Positions 7,398-15,093 of a stretch of 35,890 nucleotides of DNA are shown here, in pieces. Each line of letters starts with the position of its first letter. Positions within the stretch are counted from its first letter, which is position 1. The position numbers were made by a program, and so were the translations under genes. Origin of the DNA: Opitutia bacterium UBA953 (lineage in GTDB: Bacteria > Verrucomicrobiota > Verrucomicrobiia > Opitutales > UBA953); contig DBCR01000031.1 of the NCBI GenBank assembly GCA_002293125.1, forward strand, positions 4,942 through 40,831, in the 5' to 3' direction. The notes beneath the pieces are model-generated. The model searched no databases. It saw only the letters and a list, made by a program, of their open reading frames with translations, and was not told the DNA's origin.

Positions 7398-9899
7398 TCA
7401 GTCGCGGGTGATGGCGGCGTCGAGGTTGTAGAGGGCGAGGCAGGTCGCGGTGAGGGCGGCGTGTTCGGCGGCGGGGAGCGTCGCGTCGCGCTTGCTTTCG
7501 CCGATCAGGAGCAGGGCTTCCGCGGCCTTGGCGTCGGCGGCATAGACCGCGCGCTGGTTGGCGAGCATCTTGGCGATGAGGGCGGGTTCCTTGCCGGAGG
7601 GTTCACGGCCGAGCACGAGGGCGAAGGCGCGCGCGAGGCGGGCTTCGTCCGTCGGCTGCTCCTTGGTCACGCGTTGGGCGAGCACGCGCGCGGCTTCGAC
7701 CCAGGTCGGGTCGTTGAGCATCGTGAGCGCATGCAGCGGCGAGGACGTCACCGCGGTGCGCACGCGGCAGGTCTGGCGGGCCGAGATGTCGAACATGTTC
7801 ACCGGGGCGATCGTGCGGCGCCAGAACGTGTAGAGCGAACGACGATAGAGGTCGGCGCCTTTCGACTGCGGGTAGGTGAAGTCGCGCTCCTTCGTGATCG
7901 CGAGGCTTTCCCAAGGGCTGTCGGGCAGATAAGGGTAGACCGGCACGCCGCCGACCTGGGCGTTGAGCAGGCCGCTGGAACGCAGGGCGACGTCGCGGAG
8001 CACCATCGAGGGCAGGCGCAGGCGCGGGGCGTGCGAGAGGAGCTTGTTCTCCGGGTCTTTCTGCAGCTGCTCCTTCGTGACGTGGCTGGACTGCCGGTAG
8101 GTCTTGCTCGTCAGGATGATCTTCTGGAGGGCCTTGATCTTCCAGCCGGACTCGCGGAATTCGACCGAGAGCCAATCGAGCAGTTCTTGGTGAGTGGGGC
8201 GGTCGCTCTGCACGCCAAGGTCTTCCGAGGTGCGCACGATGCCCTTGCCGAACAGCTCCTGCCACTGGCGGTTGACCTGCACGCGGGCGGTCAGCGGGTG
8301 CTCGGGACGGAAGAGCCACTGCGCAAGGCCGAGGCGGTTCTTCGGGGCGTCCTTAGGGAGCGGCGGCAGGAAGCCCGGAGCGTCGAAGGTGACCTTCTCC
8401 TTTTTCGAGAGGTAGGCACCGCGGTCGAGGATGTTGGTTTCGCGCGGCTGGTCGTCGGCCATCACCATCACGCGCGGCAGGACATCGCCGCGGTAGCCGT
8501 CGAGCAGCTGCTTCGCGCGATCGAGCTGCTTCATCGCAGGGATCTTCTTCCGGTCCTCGGTGAAGACGTTCTTATTATAATGGTCGCGGAGTTTCTTCGT
8601 CTCCGCCGCGATGCGCTTCTTGTCCGCGGCGAGGAGCGGCTCGAGTTCCTTGGGCAGCATGCCCTTGTCCTTATTCGGCTTGGCGAGCCAGGCTTCGAAA
8701 GCCTTGGTCTGCAGGGGGAAGAAGTCTTTGTTCAGTGCGTCGAAGTCGGCCTGGAGCTTGGCGAGTTCAGCGGCCTGCTCGGGCGAGGGCGCCTCGACGA
8801 CGGTGGTGTCGAGGCGGAAGCGGCTACGGCCGCCGGTCTGCGTCTGGCCTCCGCTCGGGGTTCCGCGCTCCTTCACATGATTGAACGCGTCCATCCACTG
8901 GTAATAGTCTTTCTGCGAGATCGGGTCATACTTATGGTCGTGGCACTGGGCACAAGCGACCGTGAGGCCGAGCCAGGTGGTCGTCGTGCTCTCGACGCGG
9001 TCGAAGAGGCTGACGTAGCGCTGTTCCTCGGCGATGTTACCGCCTTCGCCGTTGAGGATGTGGTTACGGTTGAAGGCCGTGGCTATCTTCTGGTCGAGTG
9101 TCGCGTTCGGGAGCAGGTCGCCGGCGAGCATCTCGGTGCTGAGCTGGTCGAACGGCTTGTCGGCATTGAGGTTCTTCACCAACCAATCGCGCCAGATCCA
9201 CTGGAAGGTGTCGCCGTCCTGCTGGAAGCCGTTGCTGTCCGCATAGCGCGAGGCGTCGAGCCACGGCAATACCATGCGTTCGCCGTAGTGCGGGGACGCC
9301 ATCAAGCGGTCGACCTGCTTGCCATAGGCGTCGGGACTCGCATCGGCGAGGAACGCGGCGGTCTCCTCGGGCGTGGGGGGCAGGCCGGTGAGATCAAGCG
9401 ACAAGCGGCGGAGGAGCGTGGCTTTAGGGGCTTCCGGCGAGAGTTTCAGTCCGGCCTTGGTCAGCTTTTCGACCACGAAGGCGTCGACGGGGTTCTTCTC
9501 GCCGTTGGCCGGCAGGGCAGGGCGGACGGGCGCTGTGAAGGCCCAGTGGGCTTTATATTCGGCGCCTTCGGTGATCCAGCGCTTGAGAATCTCTTTCTGG
9601 GCGGCGCTGATCGTGCGATGGGAATCCGGCGGCGGCATGACCTCTTCTGAGTCCGTCGAGAAGAGTCGCTTCACCAGTTCGCTCGCTTCGGCGTCGCCCG
9701 GGACAAAGGCTTTGTGGGCGAGCGCGTCCTCGCGGACATCGAGGCGGAGTTTGGCCTTACGCTTATTGCCGTCGGGGCCGTGGCAGTAGAAACAGTTCTC
9801 CGAAAGGATCGGGCGGACGTCCTCGTTGTAGTCCACCTTTGCGGCGAAGGCGGGCAGGGCGACGACCAGCGCGGCGAGGATGGGGCTAATCCGGGGCAT
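7398..9899 (-). CDS. PSCyt1-DUF1549-DUF1553 secreted cytochrome-like protein
   Basis: An 833-residue protein. A short signal peptide (MPRISPILAALVVALPAFAA) is followed by a planctomycete-type cytochrome c domain with heme motif C36-FY-C39-H40 and the conserved MPPP segment at 88-91, a probable axial Met. DUF1549 covers about 134-345 and contains a second CXXCH, C316-AQ-C319-H320, in the conserved CAQCHDHKYDP. DUF1553 covers about 545-800 (FGKGIVRTSEDLGVQSDRPTHQELLDW). A charged helical linker lies between. The protein is presumably periplasmic or surface-exposed. It is the first gene of the pair with the DUF1501 gene, the reverse of the order at 19657-26319. It is divergent from the lptF/G-like gene across a 156-bp spacer. 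Confidence 0.93.
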   Translation of the reverse strand: MPRISPILAALVVALPAFAAKVDYNEDVRPILSENCFYCHGPDGNKRKAKLRLDVREDALAHKAFVPGDAEASELVKRLFSTDSEEVMPPPDSHRTISAAQKEILKRWITEGAEYKAHWAFTAPVRPALPANGEKNPVDAFVVEKLTKAGLKLSPEAPKATLLRRLSLDLTGLPPTPEETAAFLADASPDAYGKQVDRLMASPHYGERMVLPWLDASRYADSNGFQQDGDTFQWIWRDWLVKNLNADKPFDQLSTEMLAGDLLPNATLDQKIATAFNRNHILNGEGGNIAEEQRYVSLFDRVESTTTTWLGLTVACAQCHDHKYDPISQKDYYQWMDAFNHVKERGTPSGGQTQTGGRSRFRLDTTVVEAPSPEQAAELAKLQADFDALNKDFFPLQTKAFEAWLAKPNKDKGMLPKELEPLLAADKKRIAAETKKLRDHYNKNVFTEDRKKIPAMKQLDRAKQLLDGYRGDVLPRVMVMADDQPRETNILDRGAYLSKKEKVTFDAPGFLPPLPKDAPKNRLGLAQWLFRPEHPLTARVQVNRQWQELFGKGIVRTSEDLGVQSDRPTHQELLDWLSVEFRESGWKIKALQKIILTSKTYRQSSHVTKEQLQKDPENKLLSHAPRLRLPSMVLRDVALRSSGLLNAQVGGVPVYPYLPDSPWESLAITKERDFTYPQSKGADLYRRSLYTFWRRTIAPVNMFDISARQTCRVRTAVTSSPLHALTMLNDPTWVEAARVLAQRVTKEQPTDEARLARAFALVLGREPSGKEPALIAKMLANQRAVYAADAKAAEALLLIGESKRDATLPAAEHAALTATCLALYNLDAAITRD

Positions 9900-10055
9900 G
9901 AGGTAGGCATAAGACAGTCTCTCTGTGGGAAGGTTTCAACCCTAACGGTGGGGACTTCTGCCTAGTGGCGGAATCTCGCATTTAATCGGCGGAAACGGGG
10001 ACTTGGGCTTGGTTTGGGGTTGCTGGCAAGCGGACCCTTGTTGTCATTCCGGGCA

Positions 10056-11180
10056 GTGCGCCTTCTGGACCGCTATATCGTCGCTGAATGGGCCAAGGTC
10101 TTCGCCTTGGCTTTGCTGAGTTTCGTGGGCCTGATGCTGCTTTCGGACGGGTATAACCGCATCCCTGAGTTCCTCGACCTCGGTGCCGGTTGGGGGACCA
10201 TCGTCGCCTACCTGTTGTTCGGCTTGGTCCGGAATCTCTCCCTGCTCATCCCGATTTCCTTGCTGATCTCGGTCATCTTCGTCCTCGCGACGATGAACCG
10301 TAATCACGAGATCTCTGCCGCCCGCGCCGCCGGTATCGGCATGTGGCGCCTGACGGCCCCGCTTTGGGCGGCTGGCCTCTTCCTGGCTGGGCTACTGGCC
10401 CTCCTGAACGCCGTGCTGGTGCCTGATGCGCTCGAAGCCCAGAACAGCCTCGTCGAGGAAGCCCAGTTCGCCGCGCTCAAGTCCAAAGGCGGCACGGTCA
10501 TCCCGAAAGGGCAGGCTTACTCGGTCTCCTTCGAGAACGCGAAGGCCCGCCGCCTCTGGCTCATTTCCAATCTCGGTCTCTCCACCGGCCAGGCCTTCGA
10601 GGTCATCGTCCATTCGTTCGACGAGAAGAATCGGGAGATTCGTTGCGTGACGGCCCGCTTCGCCGAATTCAGCAAGCAGAGCGATGGTCGCTGGCGCTGG
10701 ACCTTCCGCGATGGACGGGATATGCGCTTTGATCCGGCGACCGGCTCGCTCATGGCTCAGCCGCGCTTCAAGGAACTCACCCTGCCGGATTACGATGACG
10801 ATCCCGAGGTGATGTTCTATTCGACCAAGGATCCGGACAAGCTTTCGCTGCGCGAGGTCTCCCGCTTCGTCGAACAAGCCGGCGCGAGCCCCGGCGGCCA
10901 GAACGCCGCTTACGCGATGCGTTATCATTCGATCATGTCCGCGCCGGTCATCTGCCTGATCGTCGTCGCCGTCGCGATCCCGTTCTCCGTCGGCGCCGGC
11001 CGCATCAGTCCGATGGTGGGCGTCGCCAAGACCTTCGGCCTCTTCCTCACCTTCTACTTCCTCACCTCGTTCTGCGCCGCCTTTGGCGAGAGCGGCGCCC
11101 TGCCGCCGATGATCGCGGCCTGGATCCCTGCCGTGCTGGTCGCGGCTTGGGTCATCCCGAAGCTGAGGTCCGTCAATTAA
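10056..11180 (+). CDS. LptF/LptG-family LPS export permease (YjgP/YjgQ)
   Basis: A 374-residue inner-membrane permease of the Lpt ABC transporter, which with LptB2 extracts lipopolysaccharide and passes it to LptC/A. RLLDRYIVAEWAKVFALALL opens transmembrane helix 1, and two further N-terminal helices follow (FGLVRNLSLLIPISLLISVIF and the WAAGLFLAGLLALLNAV region). A periplasmic beta-jellyroll covers roughly 115-270, then three C-terminal helices (MSAPVICLIVVAVAIPF to the end). The conserved cytoplasmic loop MNRNHEISAARAAGIG is present. A GTG at 10056 is preferred because family members start just before LLDRY; a TTG at 10014 would add 14 residues. The RNA methyltransferase gene starts after a 3-bp gap. 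I cannot tell LptF from LptG. Confidence 0.9.
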   Translation: MRLLDRYIVAEWAKVFALALLSFVGLMLLSDGYNRIPEFLDLGAGWGTIVAYLLFGLVRNLSLLIPISLLISVIFVLATMNRNHEISAARAAGIGMWRLTAPLWAAGLFLAGLLALLNAVLVPDALEAQNSLVEEAQFAALKSKGGTVIPKGQAYSVSFENAKARRLWLISNLGLSTGQAFEVIVHSFDEKNREIRCVTARFAEFSKQSDGRWRWTFRDGRDMRFDPATGSLMAQPRFKELTLPDYDDDPEVMFYSTKDPDKLSLREVSRFVEQAGASPGGQNAAYAMRYHSIMSAPVICLIVVAVAIPFSVGAGRISPMVGVAKTFGLFLTFYFLTSFCAAFGESGALPPMIAAWIPAVLVAAWVIPKLRSVN

Positions 11181-11183
11181 TCC

Positions 11184-12338
11184 ATGCTTAGAGCTATTCG
11201 TATCCGCCCCGGACGTCCCGTGCGCGCACTCCGGGGACATCCCTGGGCCTTCCTCGGCGAAGTCGAATTCGTCGGCGAACCGCCGGTCGACGGCGATTGC
11301 GTCGAACTGACCGACCTCAAGGGCCGTTGCCTCGGCGCCGGCCTCTGGAACGGCAAGTCGCAGATCGCCTGGCGCCGCTACTCGCGCCGCCCGATCACCC
11401 TCGATGGCCCGCTCCTCGAAGAACTCGTCACGGCTTCCGTCAACCGCCGCGCAGGCAAGTCGGTCTGCCGTCTGATCTGGTCCGAGGCCGATAGCCTCCC
11501 GGGCCTCGTGGTCGACCGCTATAATGACCTGATCACGATCCAAGCCCTGACCTGTGGCATGGACCGTCGTCTGGCCACGATCATCGACGTGCTGCAGCGC
11601 CTGCTGCAACCGCGCGAGATCGTCCTCCGCAACGACGCCTCCACGCGCAAGCTCGAGGGCCTGCGCCAGGAAATCCGCACGGTCTCGGGCAAGCCGCTCG
11701 AGCCTACCTGGATGGAAGTCGGCGGCGTGCAGGTGCTCATCGACCTCATGGGCGGCCAGAAGACCGGCACCTACCTCGACCAGCTCGACCAGCATCAGAA
11801 CGTCGCGAAGCTCGCCAAGGGCCGCCGTGTGCTCGACGCCTTCTGCAATCAGGGCGGCTTCGGCCTCGCCTGCGCCAAGGCCGGCGCCACCAGCGTGCTT
11901 GGCCTCGACCAGTCCGAGGACGCCATCGCCGCCGCCCGCTCGGCGGCCGAACGTAACGGCCTCAGCGCCTCGTTCGAAGTCGCCAACGTCTTTGACTGGT
12001 TCACGGAACACCGCGAAGCGTCCTTCGATCTCATCGTCCTCGATCCGCCGCCCTTCGCCCGCAGCAAGGACGCCGTCGACGGCGCCCTCCGTGGTTACAA
12101 AGAGCTCAACCTCCGCGCGCTCCGCTTGCTCGCCCCGGGCGGCATCCTGGCGACCTATTCCTGTTCGCACCGCGTCTCGGAAGAGATGTACCTCGAGGTC
12201 ATCGAGGACGCCGCTTCGGATGCCCGCCGCGAGGCCGTCGTCCTCGAGCGCACCTCCCAGCCGGCTGACCACCCGGTGCTGCTGAACTTCCCTGAGAGCC
12301 GTTATCTCAAGGGCTTCATCATCGAGATTCGGGCCTGA
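11184..12338 (+). CDS. RlmI-like class I rRNA (cytosine-C5) methyltransferase
   Basis: A 384-residue SAM-dependent methyltransferase of the RlmI/YccW family, which methylates a cytosine of 23S rRNA; the exact target here is inferred. An N-terminal PUA-like domain (about 1-75, with RALRGHPWAFLGEV) is followed by LPGLVVDRYND (105-115). The Rossmann domain has QKTGTYLDQ (192-200), DAFCNQGGFG (218-227, SAM-binding loop), DPPPFARSK (287-295) and YSCSH with the probable catalytic Cys327. Length is close to the E. coli enzyme. It lies 3 bp after the permease stop and 30 bp before ruvA, forming a likely three-gene transcript. Confidence 0.9.
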   Translation: MLRAIRIRPGRPVRALRGHPWAFLGEVEFVGEPPVDGDCVELTDLKGRCLGAGLWNGKSQIAWRRYSRRPITLDGPLLEELVTASVNRRAGKSVCRLIWSEADSLPGLVVDRYNDLITIQALTCGMDRRLATIIDVLQRLLQPREIVLRNDASTRKLEGLRQEIRTVSGKPLEPTWMEVGGVQVLIDLMGGQKTGTYLDQLDQHQNVAKLAKGRRVLDAFCNQGGFGLACAKAGATSVLGLDQSEDAIAAARSAAERNGLSASFEVANVFDWFTEHREASFDLIVLDPPPFARSKDAVDGALRGYKELNLRALRLLAPGGILATYSCSHRVSEEMYLEVIEDAASDARREAVVLERTSQPADHPVLLNFPESRYLKGFIIEIRA

Positions 12339-12368
12339 CTCCCGGCCCGCTTCCGCTTTCATCTCGCC

Positions 12369-12971
12369 ATGATCGTCTCCCTCCGCGGCAAACTCATCGA
12401 AGCCGGCGTCTTGCGCGTCGTCATCGAGTCGTCGGGCGTAGGCTACGAGGTCAACGTGCCCGTCACGACGGCGGAGCGCCTGCCGAAGCTCGGCGCGGAA
12501 GTCTTCCTGCTCGTCCACCACGTCTTCCGTGAGGACGGCCAGGCCCTGTACGGCTTCGCCGTCGCCGAGGAACGCGAGTTCTTCAAGCTGCTCGTCGAGA
12601 AGGTGTCGGGCGTCGGTCCTAAGATGGCGCTGAACATCCTCAGCCGCCTCGCGTTGCCGATCCTGCGCGACGCGATCCTGCGCGGCGACGTCGCGTTGCT
12701 TTCCCAGTGCCCGGGTATCGGCAAGAAGACCGCCGAACGTCTCGTCATGGAACTTAAGGATAAGGTCGGACTCGAAGGTACCGGTGCCGCGCCTGCGGCC
12801 GCCGCCTCCGTCGTCTCCGCCCAGCCCACGCCTGCCTCTGACGCCATGGCCGCGCTCATCGCGCTCGGCTTCAAGGGACCCGACGCCGACAAGGGCGTCC
12901 GCGCCGCGCTGGCCAAGCTCGGCGCTGGCGCCACTGCTGATCAGTTGGTGAAGGCTGCGCTCGGGCGCTAA
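12369..12971 (+). CDS. ruvA: Holliday junction branch migration protein RuvA
   Basis: A 200-residue RuvA that binds four-way DNA junctions as a tetramer and loads the RuvB motor. The OB-fold domain is residues 1-63 (MIVSLRGKLIE to YGFAV). Two helix-hairpin-helix motifs follow, VSGVGPKMALNIL and CPGIGKKTAERLVMELKDK. An Ala-rich flexible linker (about 138-155) leads to the C-terminal RuvB-binding domain, DAMAALIALGFKGPDADKGV to the end. RuvB and RuvC are not encoded nearby. The ATG at 12369 matches the invariant start MI-(V/I)-x-L-x-G. It is the last gene of the lptF/G-rlmI-ruvA set. Repeat B begins 14 bp after its stop. Confidence 0.96.
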   Translation: MIVSLRGKLIEAGVLRVVIESSGVGYEVNVPVTTAERLPKLGAEVFLLVHHVFREDGQALYGFAVAEEREFFKLLVEKVSGVGPKMALNILSRLALPILRDAILRGDVALLSQCPGIGKKTAERLVMELKDKVGLEGTGAAPAAAASVVSAQPTPASDAMAALIALGFKGPDADKGVRAALAKLGAGATADQLVKAALGR

Positions 12972-12984
12972 GGCGCGCGAGCGA

Positions 12985-13020
12985 GGGGACACGTGGGCAC
13001 GGTGACACGTGGACAAGGGG
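12985..13020 (+). repeat. Repeat B, 36-bp unit, copy 4
   Basis: Begins GGGGACACGTGGGCACGGTG and ends GGACAAGGGG. It matches the copy at 883-918 at nearly every position. It sits 14 bp behind the ruvA stop in the same orientation as ruvA. Confidence 0.8.
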
Positions 13021-13028
13021 CGTCACGA

Positions 13029-13112
13029 AGAGGCCCGGAGGCCCAGAGGCTCAGTTGATCAGAAGAGAGGCGACACGAGTTGATTCGTTGATCGGTTGGC
13101 CAGTTGGCCAGG
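13029..13112 (+). repeat. Repeat E, copy 1
   Basis: Starts with a GGCCCGGAGGCCCAGAGG tract, then TTGATC and ends GGTTGGCCAGTTGGCCAGGG. The stretch at 34683-34746 has the same parts in the same order (GGCCGGAGGACCAGAGG, TTGATCC, GGTCGGTTGGCCAGGG), with indels between them. Confidence 0.5.
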
Positions 13113-13133
13113 GATTCAACCGATGCACAATAC

Positions 13134-13209
13134 AAGGGGAGACCGGGAACCGGGATGTTAGCTTGGGACATAAAACCCCAGCCAATCATCCGGTCTCCGG
13201 TTTCCCTTT
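13134..13209. repeat. Repeat D element, inverted-repeat form
   Basis: The left arm opens AAGGGGAGACCGGGAACCGG. The right arm read on the minus strand opens AAAGGGAAACCGGAGACCGG and continues GATGATTGGCTGGGG. The arms span about 38 bases each, so the element is an imperfect inverted repeat. The right arm is almost identical to the unit at 29560-29597. Confidence 0.7.
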
Positions 13210-13250
13210 GAGTTCCTCCGTGTCTTTCCCGCCACCTGATACGAACACTC

Positions 13251-13277
13251 TAGGGCAGCACGCGGTGATGCCCCTAC
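13251..13277. repeat. Repeat A element, single-hairpin form
   Basis: TAGGGCA at 13251-13257 pairs with TGCCCCTA, and GTAGGG is read at the minus-strand end. The loop is about 11 bases (GCACGCGGTGA). The inner sequence GCACG/GGTG also occurs in the hairpin at 3716-3740. Confidence 0.5.
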
Positions 13278-13296
13278 CTTCATGCATGGGCTTTCC

Positions 13297-13326
13297 TAAC
13301 CGCCAACCGCTTGCCGCTAACCGCTT
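13297..13326 (-). repeat. Repeat C, copy 2
   Basis: On the minus strand it reads AAGCGGTTAGCGGCAAGCGG and then TTGGCGGTTA. It starts 11 bp after the dapB stop in the same orientation as dapB. Confidence 0.65.
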
Positions 13327-13337
13327 CTACCTATCTC

Positions 13338-14081
13338 TCACTTCAGTCCCAACACATCTTCCATGCCATACAGGCCGGCGGGCTGGCTCTTCAGCCAGCG
13401 GGCGGCGCGGACGGCGCCACGCGCGAAGATCTCGCGGTTGGAAGCCTTGTGCGTGAGTTCCAGGCGTTCGCCTTCGGCGGCGAAGAGCACCGTGTGGTCG
13501 CCCACGACGTCGCCGCCGCGGATGGCGTGCACGCCGATCTCATTAAGCGGGCGTTCACCGACGAGTCCGTCGCGGCCGTGCCTGAGGGCATCCTTGGCGA
13601 GCTGGCGCTCTTCGAGGAGGATCTTGAGGAGCGTCTCGGCGGTGCCGGAAGGCGCGTCCCTCTTGAGGTGGTGGTGCATCTCGAGCACTTCGACGTCCCA
13701 GCGGCCGGCATCGGCAAGCGAGCGGGCGGCCTGGCGGACCAGCGCGTTGAGGAGCGTGACACCGACGGAGTAGTTGCCGGCCCAGACGACCGGGAGGCCC
13801 TTGATGGCAGCGGTGATCGCGGCCTTCTCTTCAGCCGTGTGACCCGTGGTGCCGATCACGAGGGGCTTCTGGTGCTGGGCGCAGAGCTGCGCGACGGCGA
13901 GGGTCGCGGAGTGGAAGGAGAAGTCGATGACCACGTCGGCGGCACCGATGTGCGCGGCGAGGTCGTCGCCTTGGTCGACGCCGGCGGCGATGACGGCCTT
14001 CTCGGAGGCGGCGACGTTGACGATGGCGAGGCCCATGCGGCCCTTGGCACCATTGAGGAGAATGCGGATTGGCTGGCTCAT
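13338..14081 (-). CDS. dapB: 4-hydroxy-tetrahydrodipicolinate reductase
   Basis: A 247-residue NAD(P)H-dependent reductase of the lysine/diaminopimelate pathway, acting on the product of DapA. The Rossmann motif NGAKGRMG lies at the N-terminus. GTTGHTAEEKAAI and GNYSVGVTLLNALV are conserved, and EMHHHLKRDAPSGTA is the catalytic and substrate-binding signature. Length is slightly below the usual 265-270 residues. The ATG at 14081 was chosen because the core begins at once (SQPIRILLNG). It overlaps the dapA TGA in the sequence ATGA, so translation is probably coupled to dapA. Upstream in-frame Met codons would lie inside dapA and encode no family sequence. Confidence 0.95.
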   Translation of the reverse strand: MSQPIRILLNGAKGRMGLAIVNVAASEKAVIAAGVDQGDDLAAHIGAADVVIDFSFHSATLAVAQLCAQHQKPLVIGTTGHTAEEKAAITAAIKGLPVVWAGNYSVGVTLLNALVRQAARSLADAGRWDVEVLEMHHHLKRDAPSGTAETLLKILLEERQLAKDALRHGRDGLVGERPLNEIGVHAIRGGDVVGDHTVLFAAEGERLELTHKASNREIFARGAVRAARWLKSQPAGLYGMEDVLGLK

Positions 14082-15010
14082 CGGAGGGAGGCGAGGGTGG
14101 CGTCGGCGACCTTCTCGACGAGAAGGCGGTTGGCTTCGGACATCTCGCAAAGGGGCAGGCGGACTTCGTCCGAGCGGATGATCCCGGCGCGCATCATGCA
14201 ATGCTTCACCGGCACCGGGTTGGGTTCGACGAAGAGGGTCTTGAAGATGTCGGCCAGCTTATCGTGCAGGACCTTGGCTTCGGCGAACTGCCGCGTGTGC
14301 GCGAGCTTCGCGAGCTGGGCGACCGGGCCGGGGATGAAGTTCGACGCGACGGAGACGATGCCTTGGCCGCCGACTTGGGCGAAGGGCAGGGTCAGGGAGT
14401 CGTCGCCGCTGAGGACGATGAATTCCTGATCGGACTCGCGCACGAGACGCGCGGCCTTCTCGACCTGCCCGCCGGCTTCCTTGATACCGATGATGTTCGG
14501 GTACTTCTGGCGGAGGCGCAGGGTCGTCTCGACGGTGATCTCGATGCCACAGCGGCCCGGGATGGAATACAGGATGATCGGCTTCGCGGTGGATTCGGCG
14601 AGCAAGGCGAAGTGACGGAAGAGACCTTCCTGGCTGGGCTTGTTATAATACGGGGCCACGAGCAGGAACGCGTCGGCGCCGGCTTCGTCGGCCCGCTTCG
14701 TGAGGTCGAGGGCTTCGGTCGTGGCGTTGGAGCCCGTGCCGGCCATGACCGGGACGCGGCCGGCGGCGAACTCGACCGTCTTACGGATGACGTCAATATG
14801 CTCGTCGTAGTCGAGGGTGGGGGATTCGCCGGTGGTACCGACGGCGACCAGGCCGTCGATGCCGCTCTGGATCTGGAATTCGACCAGCTTCTTCAGGTCA
14901 TCCCAGGCCACCGCTCCATTGAGGAAGGGGGTGACCAAAGCCGTATGGGCTCCCACGAAAGCGCGGGGGCCGAAGGGGCGGCGAGAGGAGTTGGAACCGG
15001 TCGAAGACAT
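14078..15010 (-). CDS. dapA: 4-hydroxy-tetrahydrodipicolinate synthase
   Basis: A 310-residue class I aldolase that condenses pyruvate with aspartate semialdehyde, the first step specific to diaminopimelate and lysine. VGTTGESPTL contains the substrate-binding threonines, LYSIPGRCGIEI the conserved tyrosine, and IIGIKEAGG the Schiff-base lysine. The ATG at 15010 gives an N-terminal extension of about 20 residues (MSSTGSNSSRRPFGPRAF) before the canonical GAHTALVTPF; a later start cannot be excluded, but no nearby Met or GTG fits better. It forms a two-gene operon with dapB through a 4-bp stop/start overlap. Both steps feed peptidoglycan and lysine synthesis. Confidence 0.95.
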   Translation of the reverse strand: MSSTGSNSSRRPFGPRAFVGAHTALVTPFLNGAVAWDDLKKLVEFQIQSGIDGLVAVGTTGESPTLDYDEHIDVIRKTVEFAAGRVPVMAGTGSNATTEALDLTKRADEAGADAFLLVAPYYNKPSQEGLFRHFALLAESTAKPIILYSIPGRCGIEITVETTLRLRQKYPNIIGIKEAGGQVEKAARLVRESDQEFIVLSGDDSLTLPFAQVGGQGIVSVASNFIPGPVAQLAKLAHTRQFAEAKVLHDKLADIFKTLFVEPNPVPVKHCMMRAGIIRSDEVRLPLCEMSEANRLLVEKVADATLASLR

Positions 15011-15093
15011 TGGGCTGGATGTGACCCCAGAACCAACCGCCCCCTGCTGAAAGAGACAAACCCAAAAACCCCGCCAGACGGGCCTGACCCCGC

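Larger units (their letters stand above)
12972..13337. other. Convergent spacer filled by a composite of repeats B, E, D, A and C
   Basis: This 366-bp spacer lies between the converging ruvA and dapB genes and has no credible gene. Its order is repeat B just after ruvA, repeat E (13029-13112), an inverted-repeat D element (13134-13209), a CCCGCCACCTGA block (13230-13241), a hairpin A element (13251-13277), and repeat C just after dapB. Read on the minus strand, the order C, A, GGTGGCGGG, B parallels the spacer at 3531-3860 apart from block order around A. Confidence 0.65.

Noticed and set aside
10392..13016. An 874-codon antisense frame across the lptF/G-like, RNA methyltransferase and ruvA genes
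   Set aside because: It spans three well-supported genes and two intergenic gaps and has biased composition; not a gene.
15043..15093. Terminator after the NHL-repeat gene
   Set aside because: Only a four- to five-pair stem precedes an interrupted T-run on the minus strand; too weak to call.
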